A DNA stretch of 64,000 nucleotides from an uncultured Ruminococcus sp. (GTDB taxonomy: Bacteria; Bacillota; Clostridia; Lachnospirales; Lachnospiraceae). This document shows positions 1-9,095 of this stretch, piece after piece; position 1 is the first letter of the stretch, and every line of letters begins with the position of its first letter. The stretch is from positions 62,001 to 126,000 of the forward strand of contig UQKK01000002.1 in NCBI GenBank assembly GCA_900541505.1, given 5' to 3'. The translations under genes and the position numbers were made by a program. The notes below the pieces were generated by a model, which saw only the letters and a list, made by a program, of their open reading frames with translations, made no database searches and was not told the origin of the DNA.

Positions 1-1301
1 GCATCCAGACCGTAGGAGCACGGAACCGCACGAACACTGATTGGCAGCAAGAACTCTGCGTTGTACGCCATGATACCTGCGAACCAGTAAGGAATCGGAT
101 TGAGTCCCATCTGGCTTGTGAAGGACAGGATAATCGGGATGATAACCGCCGCGGATACCGTAGAGTTTGTCGCCTCGGATATCAGGATAGCAATTAGTGA
201 GAATACCAGGATTGTCAGGAATCCTCCTGTCAGGTTCATGTCAGTAATGAGTCCTGCGATGGAAGCTCCGGCACCGGATTCATTGACCAGTTTTCCAAGA
301 GCCAGACCGCCGCCAAAGAGCAGCATCATACCCCAGAGCGTATCTTTCTGTGCAGCTTCCCATGTGAGGATGGGCTCTTTCTTTATAGTGATAAAGAAGG
401 AGAGGCTGCCGAGGATAACAAATACATACGCCGGTGCAAGACCTGGCAGAATCTTCTCATAGAGCGGACGAAGGAACGCTCCCAACAATGCGAGGATGAA
501 GAGGATACCCACAATCGCTTCCTCACGTTTCATTGGTCCTAATTCTTTTAAGCTCTGCTCGAAATACTCTTTCGTTCCCTGAATCTGCTCTGTCTTCTTG
601 AACATGAAAATCATCATAAGGAGCATAACGATTGCACTGATGATGAAGTACGGTAAGATACGGATGACCCAGTCAATGTACATGAACTCATGACCCACTG
701 CTTCTTCCAGGAAAGAGATTGCTGCCACGTTCATAGCGCCTCCCAGCGGAGAACCTACTCCTCCGAGACCTGCACCCCAGCCGATACACAGAAGGATAGG
801 AACTGCCGGCGCCGCTTTGGAGATGTCCTTGTAACCTGCCGCGTGGAGCATAGCTACCGCAATCGGACAGAACAGCGCACATACCGCGATGTTCGGCAGT
901 ACTGTAGAGAATACCATGCTGGCGAGCAGCCACACGATAATCTGTGATTTAATCGTCGGTCCTACGATGGACAGAATCTTCAGTGCCACACGTTTGTCAA
1001 GACCTGTTGACTGCCACGGTATGGTCAGCAGACAGGAACCTAAAATCAGGACGATGCTGTCTGAGAAATACTGGGAAGTCACGGTTCCCATGTCAATGAT
1101 ATTAAACAGAGCGTTCGCCGCGATTGGCACGAGCGCTGTCACTGTCATGTGGACAGGGCGGGTTACCCACCAGAAAATCATCCAAATCAGTACACCGACT
1201 GCCTGTGCGCCTGCAGTACCCAGCGCCTCTGAAAATAGCAGAACTGACAGGGCGAAAAGTACTGGTCCTATTACGATATAAAGTAAACGTTTCGTATTCA
1301 T
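1..1301 (-). CDS. DASS/SLC13-family anion transporter (C-terminus cut by window edge)
   Basis: Probable sodium-coupled carboxylate or other small-anion importer of the inner membrane. The ATG at 1299-1301 has AGGAG at 1312-1316. About 433 codons are visible without a stop, against the usual 450-490 residues, so a short C-terminal piece is missing. The protein is very hydrophobic and has the two half-repeat signatures of the family: STVLPNIAVCALFCPIA near residue 130 and EATNSTVSAAVIIPI near residue 375. It is the last gene of the glycyl radical enzyme operon, 37 bases after the alcohol dehydrogenase. This suggests that it imports the GRE substrate and that the substrate is negatively charged. 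The family call is firm; the substrate is unknown. Confidence 0.85.
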   Translation of the reverse strand, partial: MNTKRLLYIVIGPVLFALSVLLFSEALGTAGAQAVGVLIWMIFWWVTRPVHMTVTALVPIAANALFNIIDMGTVTSQYFSDSIVLILGSCLLTIPWQSTGLDKRVALKILSIVGPTIKSQIIVWLLASMVFSTVLPNIAVCALFCPIAVAMLHAAGYKDISKAAPAVPILLCIGWGAGLGGVGSPLGGAMNVAAISFLEEAVGHEFMYIDWVIRILPYFIISAIVMLLMMIFMFKKTEQIQGTKEYFEQSLKELGPMKREEAIVGILFILALLGAFLRPLYEKILPGLAPAYVFVILGSLSFFITIKKEPILTWEAAQKDTLWGMMLLFGGGLALGKLVNESGAGASIAGLITDMNLTGGFLTILVFSLIAILISEATNSTVSAAVIIPIILSFTSQMGLNPIPYWFAGIMAYNAEFLLPISVRAVPCSYGLD

Positions 1302-1338
1302 CTGTATTTTTCTCCTAATTCATAGTTTTCTTTTCAGG

Positions 1339-2484
1339 CTACATTGCCTTTTTGTAGAGTGCAATCATGTCTTTTTCCGTTGTCTGCCTCGGATTTGCCA
1401 GGACATTCGCACTCTTCATGGCATCTTTTGCCATATTTTCAATTTTGTCTTCCGTCACACCGACCTCAGAAAGACTTCCGGGAATCCCCAGTTCCTCATT
1501 CAGCTTTCTGAACTCCTCCGCGAGCATCTGAGGCTTAAAGTCCACAGGAGCCTCGCCTTCACAGATGTAGTTGTAGATGACCTCGTAGCGTCCATTGTCC
1601 GCCAGAGCATTGTACTCTGTGACTGTGGGAAGCAGAACCGCATTGGCAACACCGTGTGCCACATGGAAGTATGCGCTCACCGGATGACTCATAGCGTGGA
1701 CATTTCCGAGTCTCGCCCAGGCAAAGGCGATTCCCGCGAAATTACAGCCTGCCATCATCGCGCAGGCAGCTTCTTCGTCCTTTCTGTTCGCCACAAATCT
1801 GCGGATATTCGCTCCAATCAATTCCATCGCTTTTTCTGCCATGGCATCTGAAAAAGGTGAGGCATTGAGGGAGATATAGGCTTCCACTGCATGGATAAGA
1901 GCATCTATCCCGCAGGACGCCGCAATGGATGCCGGCGCTGTCATGATAAGCTCCGGGTCTAAAACCGCATATTTCGGAATCAACTCGTAGCTGAATACGG
2001 ACAGCTTATAGTTTCTCGCCTCATCCGTAATGACTGCGGATGCGGTCACTTCACTGCCGGTCCCTGCCGTTGTGGGAATTGCGATGATGGGCACGATGGG
2101 TCCCGGTACTTTGAAGTTTCCTTCATAGTCCGTTATCTTTCCACCGTAATTTACAAGTACCCCGACTGCCTTCGCCACATCCATGGGGCTGCCGCCGCCA
2201 AGTGCCACAATACTTGAGGCCTTACATTCTTTGTAGAGCGCTGCCGCTTCATTTACGATGTCCACGGTCGGATTCGGGATGACATCCAGATAGGTGGTAC
2301 ATGTGATACCGCCCTCCTCAATGATATCCTGAATCTTTTTCACAACACCGATACTCTCCAGTCCACGGTCGGAAATGAGAAAAACATGTTCGGAATTGTC
2401 CTCTTTGAGTATTTCGGGAAGTTTCTTTAAGCTTCCCATGCCAAATTCAATATTCTGTGGTATCTTAAATCTAAATTCTTTCAT
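1339..2484 (-). CDS. Iron-containing (group III) alcohol dehydrogenase
   Basis: Cytosolic NAD(P)H-dependent dehydrogenase of 381 residues, the normal family length. The nucleotide-binding motif GGGSPMD is at 96-102. The expected iron ligands are Asp194 and His198 in GIDALIHAVEAY, His263 in NVHAMSHP, and His277 in HVAHG. The ATG follows AAGGAAGG at a good distance. It lies 152 bases after the glycyl radical enzyme and 37 before the transporter, so it most likely reduces the aldehyde made by the GRE and regenerates NAD. Similar pairs are DhaT with glycerol dehydratase and the aldehyde reductases of sulfonate-degrading GRE loci. The natural aldehyde is unknown. Confidence 0.9.
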   Translation of the reverse strand: MKEFRFKIPQNIEFGMGSLKKLPEILKEDNSEHVFLISDRGLESIGVVKKIQDIIEEGGITCTTYLDVIPNPTVDIVNEAAALYKECKASSIVALGGGSPMDVAKAVGVLVNYGGKITDYEGNFKVPGPIVPIIAIPTTAGTGSEVTASAVITDEARNYKLSVFSYELIPKYAVLDPELIMTAPASIAASCGIDALIHAVEAYISLNASPFSDAMAEKAMELIGANIRRFVANRKDEEAACAMMAGCNFAGIAFAWARLGNVHAMSHPVSAYFHVAHGVANAVLLPTVTEYNALADNGRYEVIYNYICEGEAPVDFKPQMLAEEFRKLNEELGIPGSLSEVGVTEDKIENMAKDAMKSANVLANPRQTTEKDMIALYKKAM

Positions 2485-2636
2485 CTTTTATCTTCTTTTC
2501 CTTCCTTCATAGTAGTGTCAATATGCGGGAGTTTTTTTATTCCCCGGAATGTATCCTTTCCTACACGGTTCTGCCCCCCCGAAAAATTTCTCCTCGGAGG
2601 GAGGGCAGTATTTTCATAGTCTGGTCGGTCTCAGTC

Positions 2637-5117
2637 TTAGAAATGAAGCTCCGTACGCTGAATCAAATCTTTCTGCAGCGGTTTTCCAAGTTCTACGAAG
2701 TAAGCGCTGTATCCGGCAACACGAACGAGCATATCTTTGTAGTCTTCCGGATTCTTCTGCGCTGCTCTCATGGTGTCCGCGCTCATGATGTTGAACTGTA
2801 CATGCATTGCCTGTTTTGCAATGTACTCTTCGATGAAGCTTACCAGGTTATCTCTTCCCTCTGTACCGGCAACTGCTTCTTCCGGGAATCTTAAGTTCAT
2901 CAATGTTCCGTTGGTAGCAAGGCTGTGGTCAACCTTTGTAAGAGAGTTTACAAGTGCTGTCGGACCACTGATGTCGTGGGAACCAGCGTCAGTGTGTACG
3001 GGACCCATGTTGTCGGAGATTGCCTCCCCTTTCTTACGTCCGTCAGCGGAAGCATTGGTGTTAAGTCCCATTGCCACGTTCGCGTTTACGGAGTATACTC
3101 CTGGGCTGAACTCTCCGCCTCTTCTGTTCTTTCTGCCTGCAATGTGTCTGCAGTAGCACTCGAACATCCACTTGAACAGTTCATCTGCGTAGTCGTCGTC
3201 ATTTCCGTAGTGATGTACTTTAGAGCTGTTTACGAGAGCATACAGTGTCTCGTGACCTTTCCAGTTGTCCTTCACTGCCTGAAGGAGTTCTGCGCCTGTG
3301 CAGCGTTTCTCGTCAAATATAAGCTGCTTGATAGTAGCTAAGCTGTCCGCGCAGGTAGCCATACCACTCGCCTGTGGTCCGATGCCGTTATATTTTGCAC
3401 CGCCTTCTGTCAGGTCTTTTCCGGATTCCATACAATCCTCATAGAATGCGGATACATACGGCAGAGGTTTGCGGGTTCTGTGTGCATCGTCGATGATATT
3501 CAAGCTGCTGCACATCTGGTCTGCCCAGTACTCAAACTGTTTGTCAACGCTTTCGAGAACTTCATCGAAGGACTTATATGTATCCAGGCTTCCGGTATCC
3601 GGTCCCAGCTGCTTTCCTGTATTTAAGGAACGTCCGCCGTTGATAACCATCTCCATCATCTTCGGTGTGTTCACATAAGCTGCGTCGTGCCATCCGTACT
3701 CTTTACCCGGAAGGTCAATCTCCACACATCCTACTACACAGTAATCTCTTGCTTCTTCTAAGGTCATGCCTTTTCTCATCATACCTTTCATAGCAGGACC
3801 ATCGTTGAAAATCTTCGGATGTCCGTATCCGGCACGGATACACTCTACTGTCTTAACTCTCAGCTCATAAGGGGTGTTCTCATGCATACGCACGCAAACC
3901 CATGGGTTCATCATACGTGTATGTGCGGAAGCTTCCAGCATGAGCATGGTCAAATCGTTTGTCGCATCGTTTCCGTCGCGGTCCACACCACCGATGGTAA
4001 GGCTCTCACCGCCGAATCCACGTCCGTTGCGGACTGCCATGCTTCCTTTGTCTTTGAGCTTGGTCGGGTTGTTCATCTTCACGTACTCTACTTCAATCAA
4101 CTCAAGAGCAAATTCTTTTGTGATGACGCCGTTCTTGATGTCTCTCTCGTAGTAGGGATACAGCCACTGGTCCATACGTCCGTAGGAGATAGAGTGTCCG
4201 TTTCCTTCTACCTGGATGAGGGTTGTCGCGAAGTTGAACAGCTGCAGTGCCTGCCAGAATGTCTGCGGTGCTCCGCCTGCAATCTGGTGGCAGTTCTCTG
4301 CGATGGCGTTGAGCTCGCTCTTGCGGCGCTCATTTTTCTCTGTAGCTGCCATCTCTTCTGCCAGAACCGCGTAGCGCTCGATATATTTCTTCGCCGCCTC
4401 ATGCATGATAATCATTGCCTGGTAGAAATCTCTCTTGTCCGCGTACTCCGGGTCTCTCTTGCTTAAAGCAGCCAGCTTTTCTTTTGCTGTCTCGATGAGT
4501 CCGTTGTATCCGACTTCCATCAGATGTGCATAGTCAATTGCCAGGTGTCCGGTTCCTGCGTAGTGATACAGGTTTGTCTGGAAAATCTTCTCTCCTAACT
4601 GGGAACCTTTCTTCTGGTCATACTCCAGTCTGCTGTTGATAAGGTCTTCCACTGTCTTGCCCTGCCACCATGCGCACAGGTCTAAGATTTCCTGACGTTC
4701 CTCATCATTTCTGATGTAGAACTGGTCGTGCTCACGCTCCTCAAACGGAGAGTGGAGAATCTCATCGATAATCCAGTTCACAGAAAACTCCGGATAAATT
4801 GGTGACGCTTTTGCCGGCGCTGCAATCTCTCCCAGAATCAAATCTTCATCGTAGATGAAGAGAGAAGCGTTGAGAAGCACATTCTCAAAAGCGTATGCGC
4901 ACTGTAATTTGCGCGGCACATCACTGTGTTTCTGGTAAGCCTCTGTGACCAGTCTCAGTCTCTCGACATCGATGTCGTAGTTTCTGTCCAGAAACGTCTG
5001 TCTTAAATGATTGACGCGGATATACGGCGACCAATCTTTGTGGTGTACCTGATACCCCAGACTATAGGTGTGGTCATAGGGTTCTGTCCCACATGCTTTT
5101 GTGTGTGTGATACTCAT
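2637..5117 (-). CDS. Glycyl radical enzyme of the CxE type, substrate unresolved
   Basis: PFL-like glycyl radical enzyme of 826 residues, the usual family length. The active-site loop is GCVEID with thiyl Cys464 and Glu466. The radical glycine is Gly802 in RVAGYS near the C-terminus. The Cys-X-Glu motif is shared by diol dehydratases, choline lyase and C-S lyases and excludes true pyruvate formate-lyase, which has Cys-Cys. The loop is not followed by Pro-Gln as in propanediol dehydratase and choline lyase; it continues LPGKEYGWHDAAYVN. Start is ATG with a strong AGGAGG. The activase lies 60 bases upstream, and an alcohol dehydrogenase and anion transporter lie downstream, so the product is probably an aldehyde from an anionic substrate. 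The DHPS dehydratase HpfG and isethionate lyase IslA families are candidates only. Confidence 0.93.
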   Translation of the reverse strand: MSITHTKACGTEPYDHTYSLGYQVHHKDWSPYIRVNHLRQTFLDRNYDIDVERLRLVTEAYQKHSDVPRKLQCAYAFENVLLNASLFIYDEDLILGEIAAPAKASPIYPEFSVNWIIDEILHSPFEEREHDQFYIRNDEERQEILDLCAWWQGKTVEDLINSRLEYDQKKGSQLGEKIFQTNLYHYAGTGHLAIDYAHLMEVGYNGLIETAKEKLAALSKRDPEYADKRDFYQAMIIMHEAAKKYIERYAVLAEEMAATEKNERRKSELNAIAENCHQIAGGAPQTFWQALQLFNFATTLIQVEGNGHSISYGRMDQWLYPYYERDIKNGVITKEFALELIEVEYVKMNNPTKLKDKGSMAVRNGRGFGGESLTIGGVDRDGNDATNDLTMLMLEASAHTRMMNPWVCVRMHENTPYELRVKTVECIRAGYGHPKIFNDGPAMKGMMRKGMTLEEARDYCVVGCVEIDLPGKEYGWHDAAYVNTPKMMEMVINGGRSLNTGKQLGPDTGSLDTYKSFDEVLESVDKQFEYWADQMCSSLNIIDDAHRTRKPLPYVSAFYEDCMESGKDLTEGGAKYNGIGPQASGMATCADSLATIKQLIFDEKRCTGAELLQAVKDNWKGHETLYALVNSSKVHHYGNDDDYADELFKWMFECYCRHIAGRKNRRGGEFSPGVYSVNANVAMGLNTNASADGRKKGEAISDNMGPVHTDAGSHDISGPTALVNSLTKVDHSLATNGTLMNLRFPEEAVAGTEGRDNLVSFIEEYIAKQAMHVQFNIMSADTMRAAQKNPEDYKDMLVRVAGYSAYFVELGKPLQKDLIQRTELHF

Positions 5118-5177
5118 GGAAAATTCCTCCTTTAAAAAATATATATTTGAATTTTTTGTTCCACCAAATTTATAAAG

Positions 5178-6128
5178 CTACTGCTTTTCTTTTGTTCCCA
5201 CCAGACAGTGGATACCCCGGCTGTTAAAGTAGTCGCAGATTTCCTCCACATGCTTCTGGAAATATTTACGTACGAATCTCACGCCTTTCATCTTGTAAGG
5301 CATATTCAAAGACTGGTACTTCTCCTCTCCCATCCGCATAAAGCTTAACAGCTGCAGAGTTCTTATCTTGCCGTTCAGCTCATTCAGTATGAAATCCGCT
5401 GTAGCTTCGATGTTTTCTTTGTCGTCATTTACTTTCGGAATAACCGGAATCCTTAAGATTAATTCTTTTCCTTCCTCCGTCAGTTTCTTCAGGTTCTCAA
5501 GAATCAATTTGTTATGTACCCCGGTGTGCTGTTTGTGCTTCTCTGTATCCATATGTTTGATATCCGATATGAGGATGTCGGAGTAGGGAAGCACTTTTTC
5601 TATCTCCTTCCAGTCAATGCAGAATGTGGATTCACAGCACGTCTGGATTCCTTCCTCCTTGCAAGTCTTAAAAAGCTCTGCCACAAAATCACTCTGTAAG
5701 AGCGGTTCCCCGCCGGAGACTGTGACTCCGCCGCCTGAGCGGTCGTAATATCCTCTGTCCTTGCGGATGATTTCCATACACTCTTCCACTGTCATGGGAT
5801 TTCCCCACTGCTTGATGGCATCCGACGGACAGGCTTCGCAGCAGGCAAGGCAGTTGGTACATTTTGTCCGGTCTATCTCGCTTAACTTTCCCTTCGTAAA
5901 TGTCAGAATTCCTTCTATGGGACATGCTTCTACGCACAGACCGCATTTCTTTTCCGTGATACATTTACTCCTGTACACGCCCGGCTGCATGTAAGTCTGC
6001 AAGCCCTCCGGGTTGCTGCACCATTCACAGCGCAGCGGACATCCTTTTAAGAACAATTCCGTCCGAAGTCCCGGACCATCGTGAATCGTAAAACGCTGAA
6101 TATTGAAAATCGTTCCTTTTGGTGCCAA
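5178..6128 (-). CDS. Glycyl radical enzyme activase (radical SAM)
   Basis: Radical SAM enzyme of 316 residues that installs the glycyl radical on the downstream GRE. The SAM-cluster motif CxxxCxxC is at Cys30, Cys34 and Cys37. A ferredoxin-like insert follows with two four-cysteine sets, Cys56/62/65/69 and Cys90/93/96/100, as usual for activases of dehydratase- and lyase-type GREs. GGGVTVSGGEPL is the glycine-rich SAM-binding segment. The start is TTG at 6126-6128, seven bases after AGGAGGTG; no ATG fits better. First gene of the GRE operon, with a 316-base upstream region holding a perfect palindrome. Confidence 0.95.
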   Translation of the reverse strand: MAPKGTIFNIQRFTIHDGPGLRTELFLKGCPLRCEWCSNPEGLQTYMQPGVYRSKCITEKKCGLCVEACPIEGILTFTKGKLSEIDRTKCTNCLACCEACPSDAIKQWGNPMTVEECMEIIRKDRGYYDRSGGGVTVSGGEPLLQSDFVAELFKTCKEEGIQTCCESTFCIDWKEIEKVLPYSDILISDIKHMDTEKHKQHTGVHNKLILENLKKLTEEGKELILRIPVIPKVNDDKENIEATADFILNELNGKIRTLQLLSFMRMGEEKYQSLNMPYKMKGVRFVRKYFQKHVEEICDYFNSRGIHCLVGTKEKQ

Positions 6129-6245
6129 GCCTTTTCACCTCCTAAGTTTTTTGTATATTTTCTCTTTTTGTCCCGTATCTCTTTGCTTGCTAAAAATATA
6201 TCAAAATACAAAATGTTTCACTATCGGGCACCAGAATAATTTTTT

Positions 6246-6263
6246 ATAGGGAATATTCCCTAT
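6246..6263. promoter_or_regulatory. Perfect 18-bp palindrome, candidate operator of the GRE operon
   Basis: The bases ATAGGGAATATTCCCTAT form a perfect inverted repeat about 117 bases upstream of the activase start. The position fits an activator site, and the adjacent LuxR-type regulator is the obvious candidate protein. The palindrome is seen; its function is inferred. Confidence 0.5.
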
Positions 6264-6401
6264 TTTTTATTTTTCTCATACAAAAAATACAGCAATTTGT
6301 ATAACACGCCCCCTCCAACCGGCGATTTTTACATAAAATAGCACAACAAAACGGACAATCCCACTTCAGCTTCCCCTCTCCTCCCCCAGAGCTTGAACAA
6401 C

Positions 6402-6426
6402 AAAAAAAGACCAGATTTCTCTGGTC
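6402..6426 (-). terminator. Intrinsic terminator of the LuxR-type regulator gene
   Basis: The 7-bp stem GACCAGA/TCTGGTC has a 4-base loop and, on the minus strand, is followed by a run of seven T. It lies 19 bases after the regulator stop codon. Confidence 0.85.
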
Positions 6427-6444
6427 TCTTTTCCTGCAATATGG

Positions 6445-7557
6445 TTATTTCTGTTCCTTTTCCTCCAGCCACCGGTACAGTTCAAACCGGCTGTTCACCC
6501 CGCACTTGGCATAAATGTTCTGAACGTGCTTCTTCACGGTATGGTAGCTCACCACCAGCTCATCCGCAATCGCCTTATAGGTCAGCCCGTTATACATCAA
6601 TCTTGCCACTTTCTTCTCTGTCTGGGTCAGAGGCATATCTGCCCCCGCATGCTCCGCCTGGGTACTCTCCTGCTCCCTGGAAATGGTAATCCAGTGGTAG
6701 CGGTCTATGATTCCGTTGGAATAACTCCTGTCATAGGTGTATACCTTGAAGATATAGTTCTTTATCACTCTTGTCTGCACTACATCCTCCTTTGCCTTCT
6801 CCATCCCGCCTCCCAGCAGGAACGGAAGCCAGCTGCAGGGTGTGGTGCTGCTCATCTGGTCCGTCACAGAGGGACCTAGTATTTCCTTTAAGTACTCCTG
6901 CGCGGTGTTGTTGTACCCCATGATATGCATGAAGTCATCCGTCACAAGATAGGCTTTCTCCCCGGAGGCAATGATTTCTCCCTGAATGTTCGCCACAATT
7001 TTTGCCTGCTCGTATTTCTTAAAATTCTTGTAGGAGTTGGCGAGATAGAGATAGATTTCCTTTAATTCCTCCATCTCCTGGTCTGTAAAGTCCCCCTGAG
7101 CAGCCTCTTTTAAAAAGGTGACCTGGATATAGGCGTTGATGCCAAACGCCATGGTGACGCTGTAACGGGCATGGAACTGCTCTTCCAAAAAGCGCACATG
7201 CTCCGAAGAGGCATATGTCTTTTTATCAATGATATCCGTTGCCTTATACAGCCTGGGTGACGTGTTAAAATAAGTCAGATGGTCCCGCACAGCTTCTTTG
7301 TAGATTCGCTGCCTCACCACGTCTTTTGGGGCAAATCCTCTGTAAGGATGCTCCTCATAATCAATAAGGATTCCCTCCCAGCTCGTCCAGGAGAGGAATT
7401 TACCTTCTGTATCAAAGTAGGAAATCACCCCTTTTTTCAAACCAAAGTTCCTGTCCAGGGAATCCAGAAGGACTGCACTGAAAAACTCCCGCGCCGTAAT
7501 CTGATGCTCTGACATCTCGGAAAAGAAATTCATCCGTCCGGCATTTTCGTATCTCAC
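6445..7557 (-). CDS. LuxR-type transcriptional regulator
   Basis: Protein of 370 residues with a C-terminal LuxR-type helix-turn-helix at about 308-365, including LTQTEKKVARLMYNGLTYK and the recognition-helix part VSYHTVKKHVQNIY. The first 300 residues match no sensor domain I can name and have no membrane segment or clear receiver aspartate. The start is GTG at 7555-7557, five bases after GGAGGTGA. The gene lies immediately upstream of the GRE operon in the same direction but has its own terminator, so it is probably the local regulator sensing the GRE substrate or a downstream metabolite. That role is inferred from position. Confidence 0.8.
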   Translation of the reverse strand: MRYENAGRMNFFSEMSEHQITAREFFSAVLLDSLDRNFGLKKGVISYFDTEGKFLSWTSWEGILIDYEEHPYRGFAPKDVVRQRIYKEAVRDHLTYFNTSPRLYKATDIIDKKTYASSEHVRFLEEQFHARYSVTMAFGINAYIQVTFLKEAAQGDFTDQEMEELKEIYLYLANSYKNFKKYEQAKIVANIQGEIIASGEKAYLVTDDFMHIMGYNNTAQEYLKEILGPSVTDQMSSTTPCSWLPFLLGGGMEKAKEDVVQTRVIKNYIFKVYTYDRSYSNGIIDRYHWITISREQESTQAEHAGADMPLTQTEKKVARLMYNGLTYKAIADELVVSYHTVKKHVQNIYAKCGVNSRFELYRWLEEKEQK

Positions 7558-7864
7558 CCTCTCACCTCCACATAATCGTACTCACTTTGTGTTATGATAC
7601 CGTTACTGATTTTAGCAAAATCCCTCCTTCTTGACAACACTTTGTTTCTGGCGCATAGCGGAAAAGCCTTCCTTTTTTGGAGAAAAAATAACCATATTTC
7701 CCTATTGACAAACCGATATAAACACAAAAAGAAAGGTCCCGCCAAGAGGAGAAATTTCCCCTTTTCGGACCTTCTTTGTCTATCGGAAAAAGCTTCCTGT
7801 TTTATCGGATTTTTACATGTCAGCGCACTCTGCCCTTCGCTTTCAGCAGACTGCACATTCTTTC
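7558..7864. other. Intergenic region without a supported gene
   Basis: The 307 bases between the regulator and the small membrane protein hold the regulator ribosome site and the hairpin terminator at 7722-7779. A 100-codon minus-strand frame runs through it, but it crosses that terminator and has no family resemblance, so no gene is called. Confidence 0.5.
7722..7779 (-). terminator. Hairpin terminator after the small membrane protein
   Basis: On the minus strand AAGAAGGTCC pairs with GGACCTTTCTT across a loop of about 30 bases, followed by TTTTGTG. It lies about 90 bases after the stop of the gene at 7865-8122. Confidence 0.65.
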
Positions 7865-8122
7865 CTATGCAGACCGGTGGTTCTTAAAGAGAAAGAAGAG
7901 ACCTCCGCCAAGCCCCGGCAGTATCCCCGCATAGGCGCCCGCGCACACAATATCCGCCAGGTGCGATGTCACATCCAGCCCTGCCAGCGTGCACAAAATC
8001 ATCCCCGCCGCGATGGTAATGACCGCCCAGCAGATGATAAGCCCTGCCAGATAGACGGAAGCCGCTGACCCGCTCTCACTGAATCTCTCTGAAAGTTTCC
8101 ATAATCCCTTGTACATCTTCAT
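7865..8122 (-). CDS. Small two-pass membrane protein, function unknown
   Basis: Eighty-five residues with two hydrophobic segments, about 22-47 and 55-78, a basic N-terminus and a short basic C-terminal tail. I recognise no family. The ATG follows GAGGGATG at a short but workable distance. The gene is alone between two terminator-like regions, so the context gives no role. Confidence 0.6.
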   Translation of the reverse strand: MKMYKGLWKLSERFSESGSAASVYLAGLIICWAVITIAAGMILCTLAGLDVTSHLADIVCAGAYAGILPGLGGGLFFLFKNHRSA

Positions 8123-8283
8123 CCCTCACAATCTTTCACATGGATACATTCCCAATGCTCCCTTTCATATCACACTTTTGTATCGTCAGCGCCGGTGTAC
8201 AAAAGGCAATCTGCCCTAACCGACACCATCCTTATTATAGGGAGAAGATGTAAAAATCATTCGGGTGTCAGGATAAATTTTTG

Positions 8284-8952
8284 TTAAATCCAGTTTTCTG
8301 CATATTCCAGGATGATATCCGCCACTTCCCGCGGTGTCTCTGCCAGCCGCTGGGCGCCCGCATCCACTAATTCTCCGCGGCTTCCGTACCCGTAGAGCAC
8401 GCCCAGAGAGTAAAGCCCTGCTTTTTTCGCGCCAACCATGTCGTAGGAACGGTCCCCCACCATGAGCGCTTCTTTTCTGTCCTCCACTTTCAGGGTTTCC
8501 AGCACGTATTCTATGACCTCCTGCTTATCAGTCCGTGAGCCGTCCATCTGTGCTCCCCCGATGTAGGAAAAACAGTCTGCAAATCCAAAATGCTCCGCGA
8601 TAATCCTCGCGAAATATTCCGGCTTGGAGGTGGCGATGGCGAGAGTAAAGCCGTAGTCCGCCAATCTCTCAAGAGTCTCTTTTAGCCCTTCATACACCTG
8701 GTTGTCAAAAAGTCCCTTCTCACTGTAATACTCCCGGTAATACTCCACCAGCCGATAACTTTCCTCCCTGGAGATACCGCAGTACTTCTCAAATTCAGCG
8801 GCAAGGGGCGGACCGATAAATCCCCGCAGTTCTTCCAGATTTTCCACTTGCCTGCCGGATTTTTCCAGGGCGTACCTCACGCTCTTTAAAATTCCCGGAC
8901 CGGAATCCGTAACTGTGCCGTCCAAATCAAAAATCACGGTTTTGATTGCCAT
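8284..8952 (-). CDS. HAD-superfamily phosphatase, Gph/PpaX-like
   Basis: Hydrolase of 222 residues. HAD motif I is FDLDGT at 8-13, giving the nucleophile Asp9 and Asp11. Motif II is in ATSKPE near 112, and motif III/IV is VGDRSYDMVGAKKAG near 171. Length and cap size fit the phosphoglycolate phosphatase or pyrophosphatase PpaX branch. It probably acts on a small phosphate ester in the cytosol, but the substrate cannot be told from sequence. It lies downstream of the GreA-like gene with a 143-base gap and may be transcribed separately. Confidence 0.85.
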   Translation of the reverse strand: MAIKTVIFDLDGTVTDSGPGILKSVRYALEKSGRQVENLEELRGFIGPPLAAEFEKYCGISREESYRLVEYYREYYSEKGLFDNQVYEGLKETLERLADYGFTLAIATSKPEYFARIIAEHFGFADCFSYIGGAQMDGSRTDKQEVIEYVLETLKVEDRKEALMVGDRSYDMVGAKKAGLYSLGVLYGYGSRGELVDAGAQRLAETPREVADIILEYAENWI

Positions 8953-9095
8953 GTATCTAACTCCTCTCCTTGTCTGTAGCTGTTACCTGCCGCGCCCGTC
9001 TGTGGCTGTATTTCACCTGCCGCTGTGCTTTGTTCAACAGGGCGCTGCATCCGTCTCCGCGGCTGGTCGTCTCTGTCGTTCTCGCTGCCGCGCTT

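Larger units (their letters stand above)
6129..6444. other. AT-rich intergenic region upstream of the GRE operon
   Basis: This 316-base gap holds the ribosome site of the activase, an AT-rich promoter region whose -10 and -35 I cannot place with confidence, the 18-base palindrome at 6246-6263, and the terminator of the regulator gene at 6402-6426. I see no gene or RNA element in it. Confidence 0.6.

Noticed and set aside
2637..5117. Calling the GRE pyruvate formate-lyase, glycerol dehydratase or isethionate lyase
   Set aside because: Cys-X-Glu excludes pyruvate formate-lyase. The loop after CxE and the neighbours do not decide among dehydratases and C-S lyases, so no symbol was given.
7554..7856. 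100-codon minus-strand frame upstream of the LuxR-type regulator
   Set aside because: It crosses a terminator hairpin, overlaps the regulator start and has no recognisable content.
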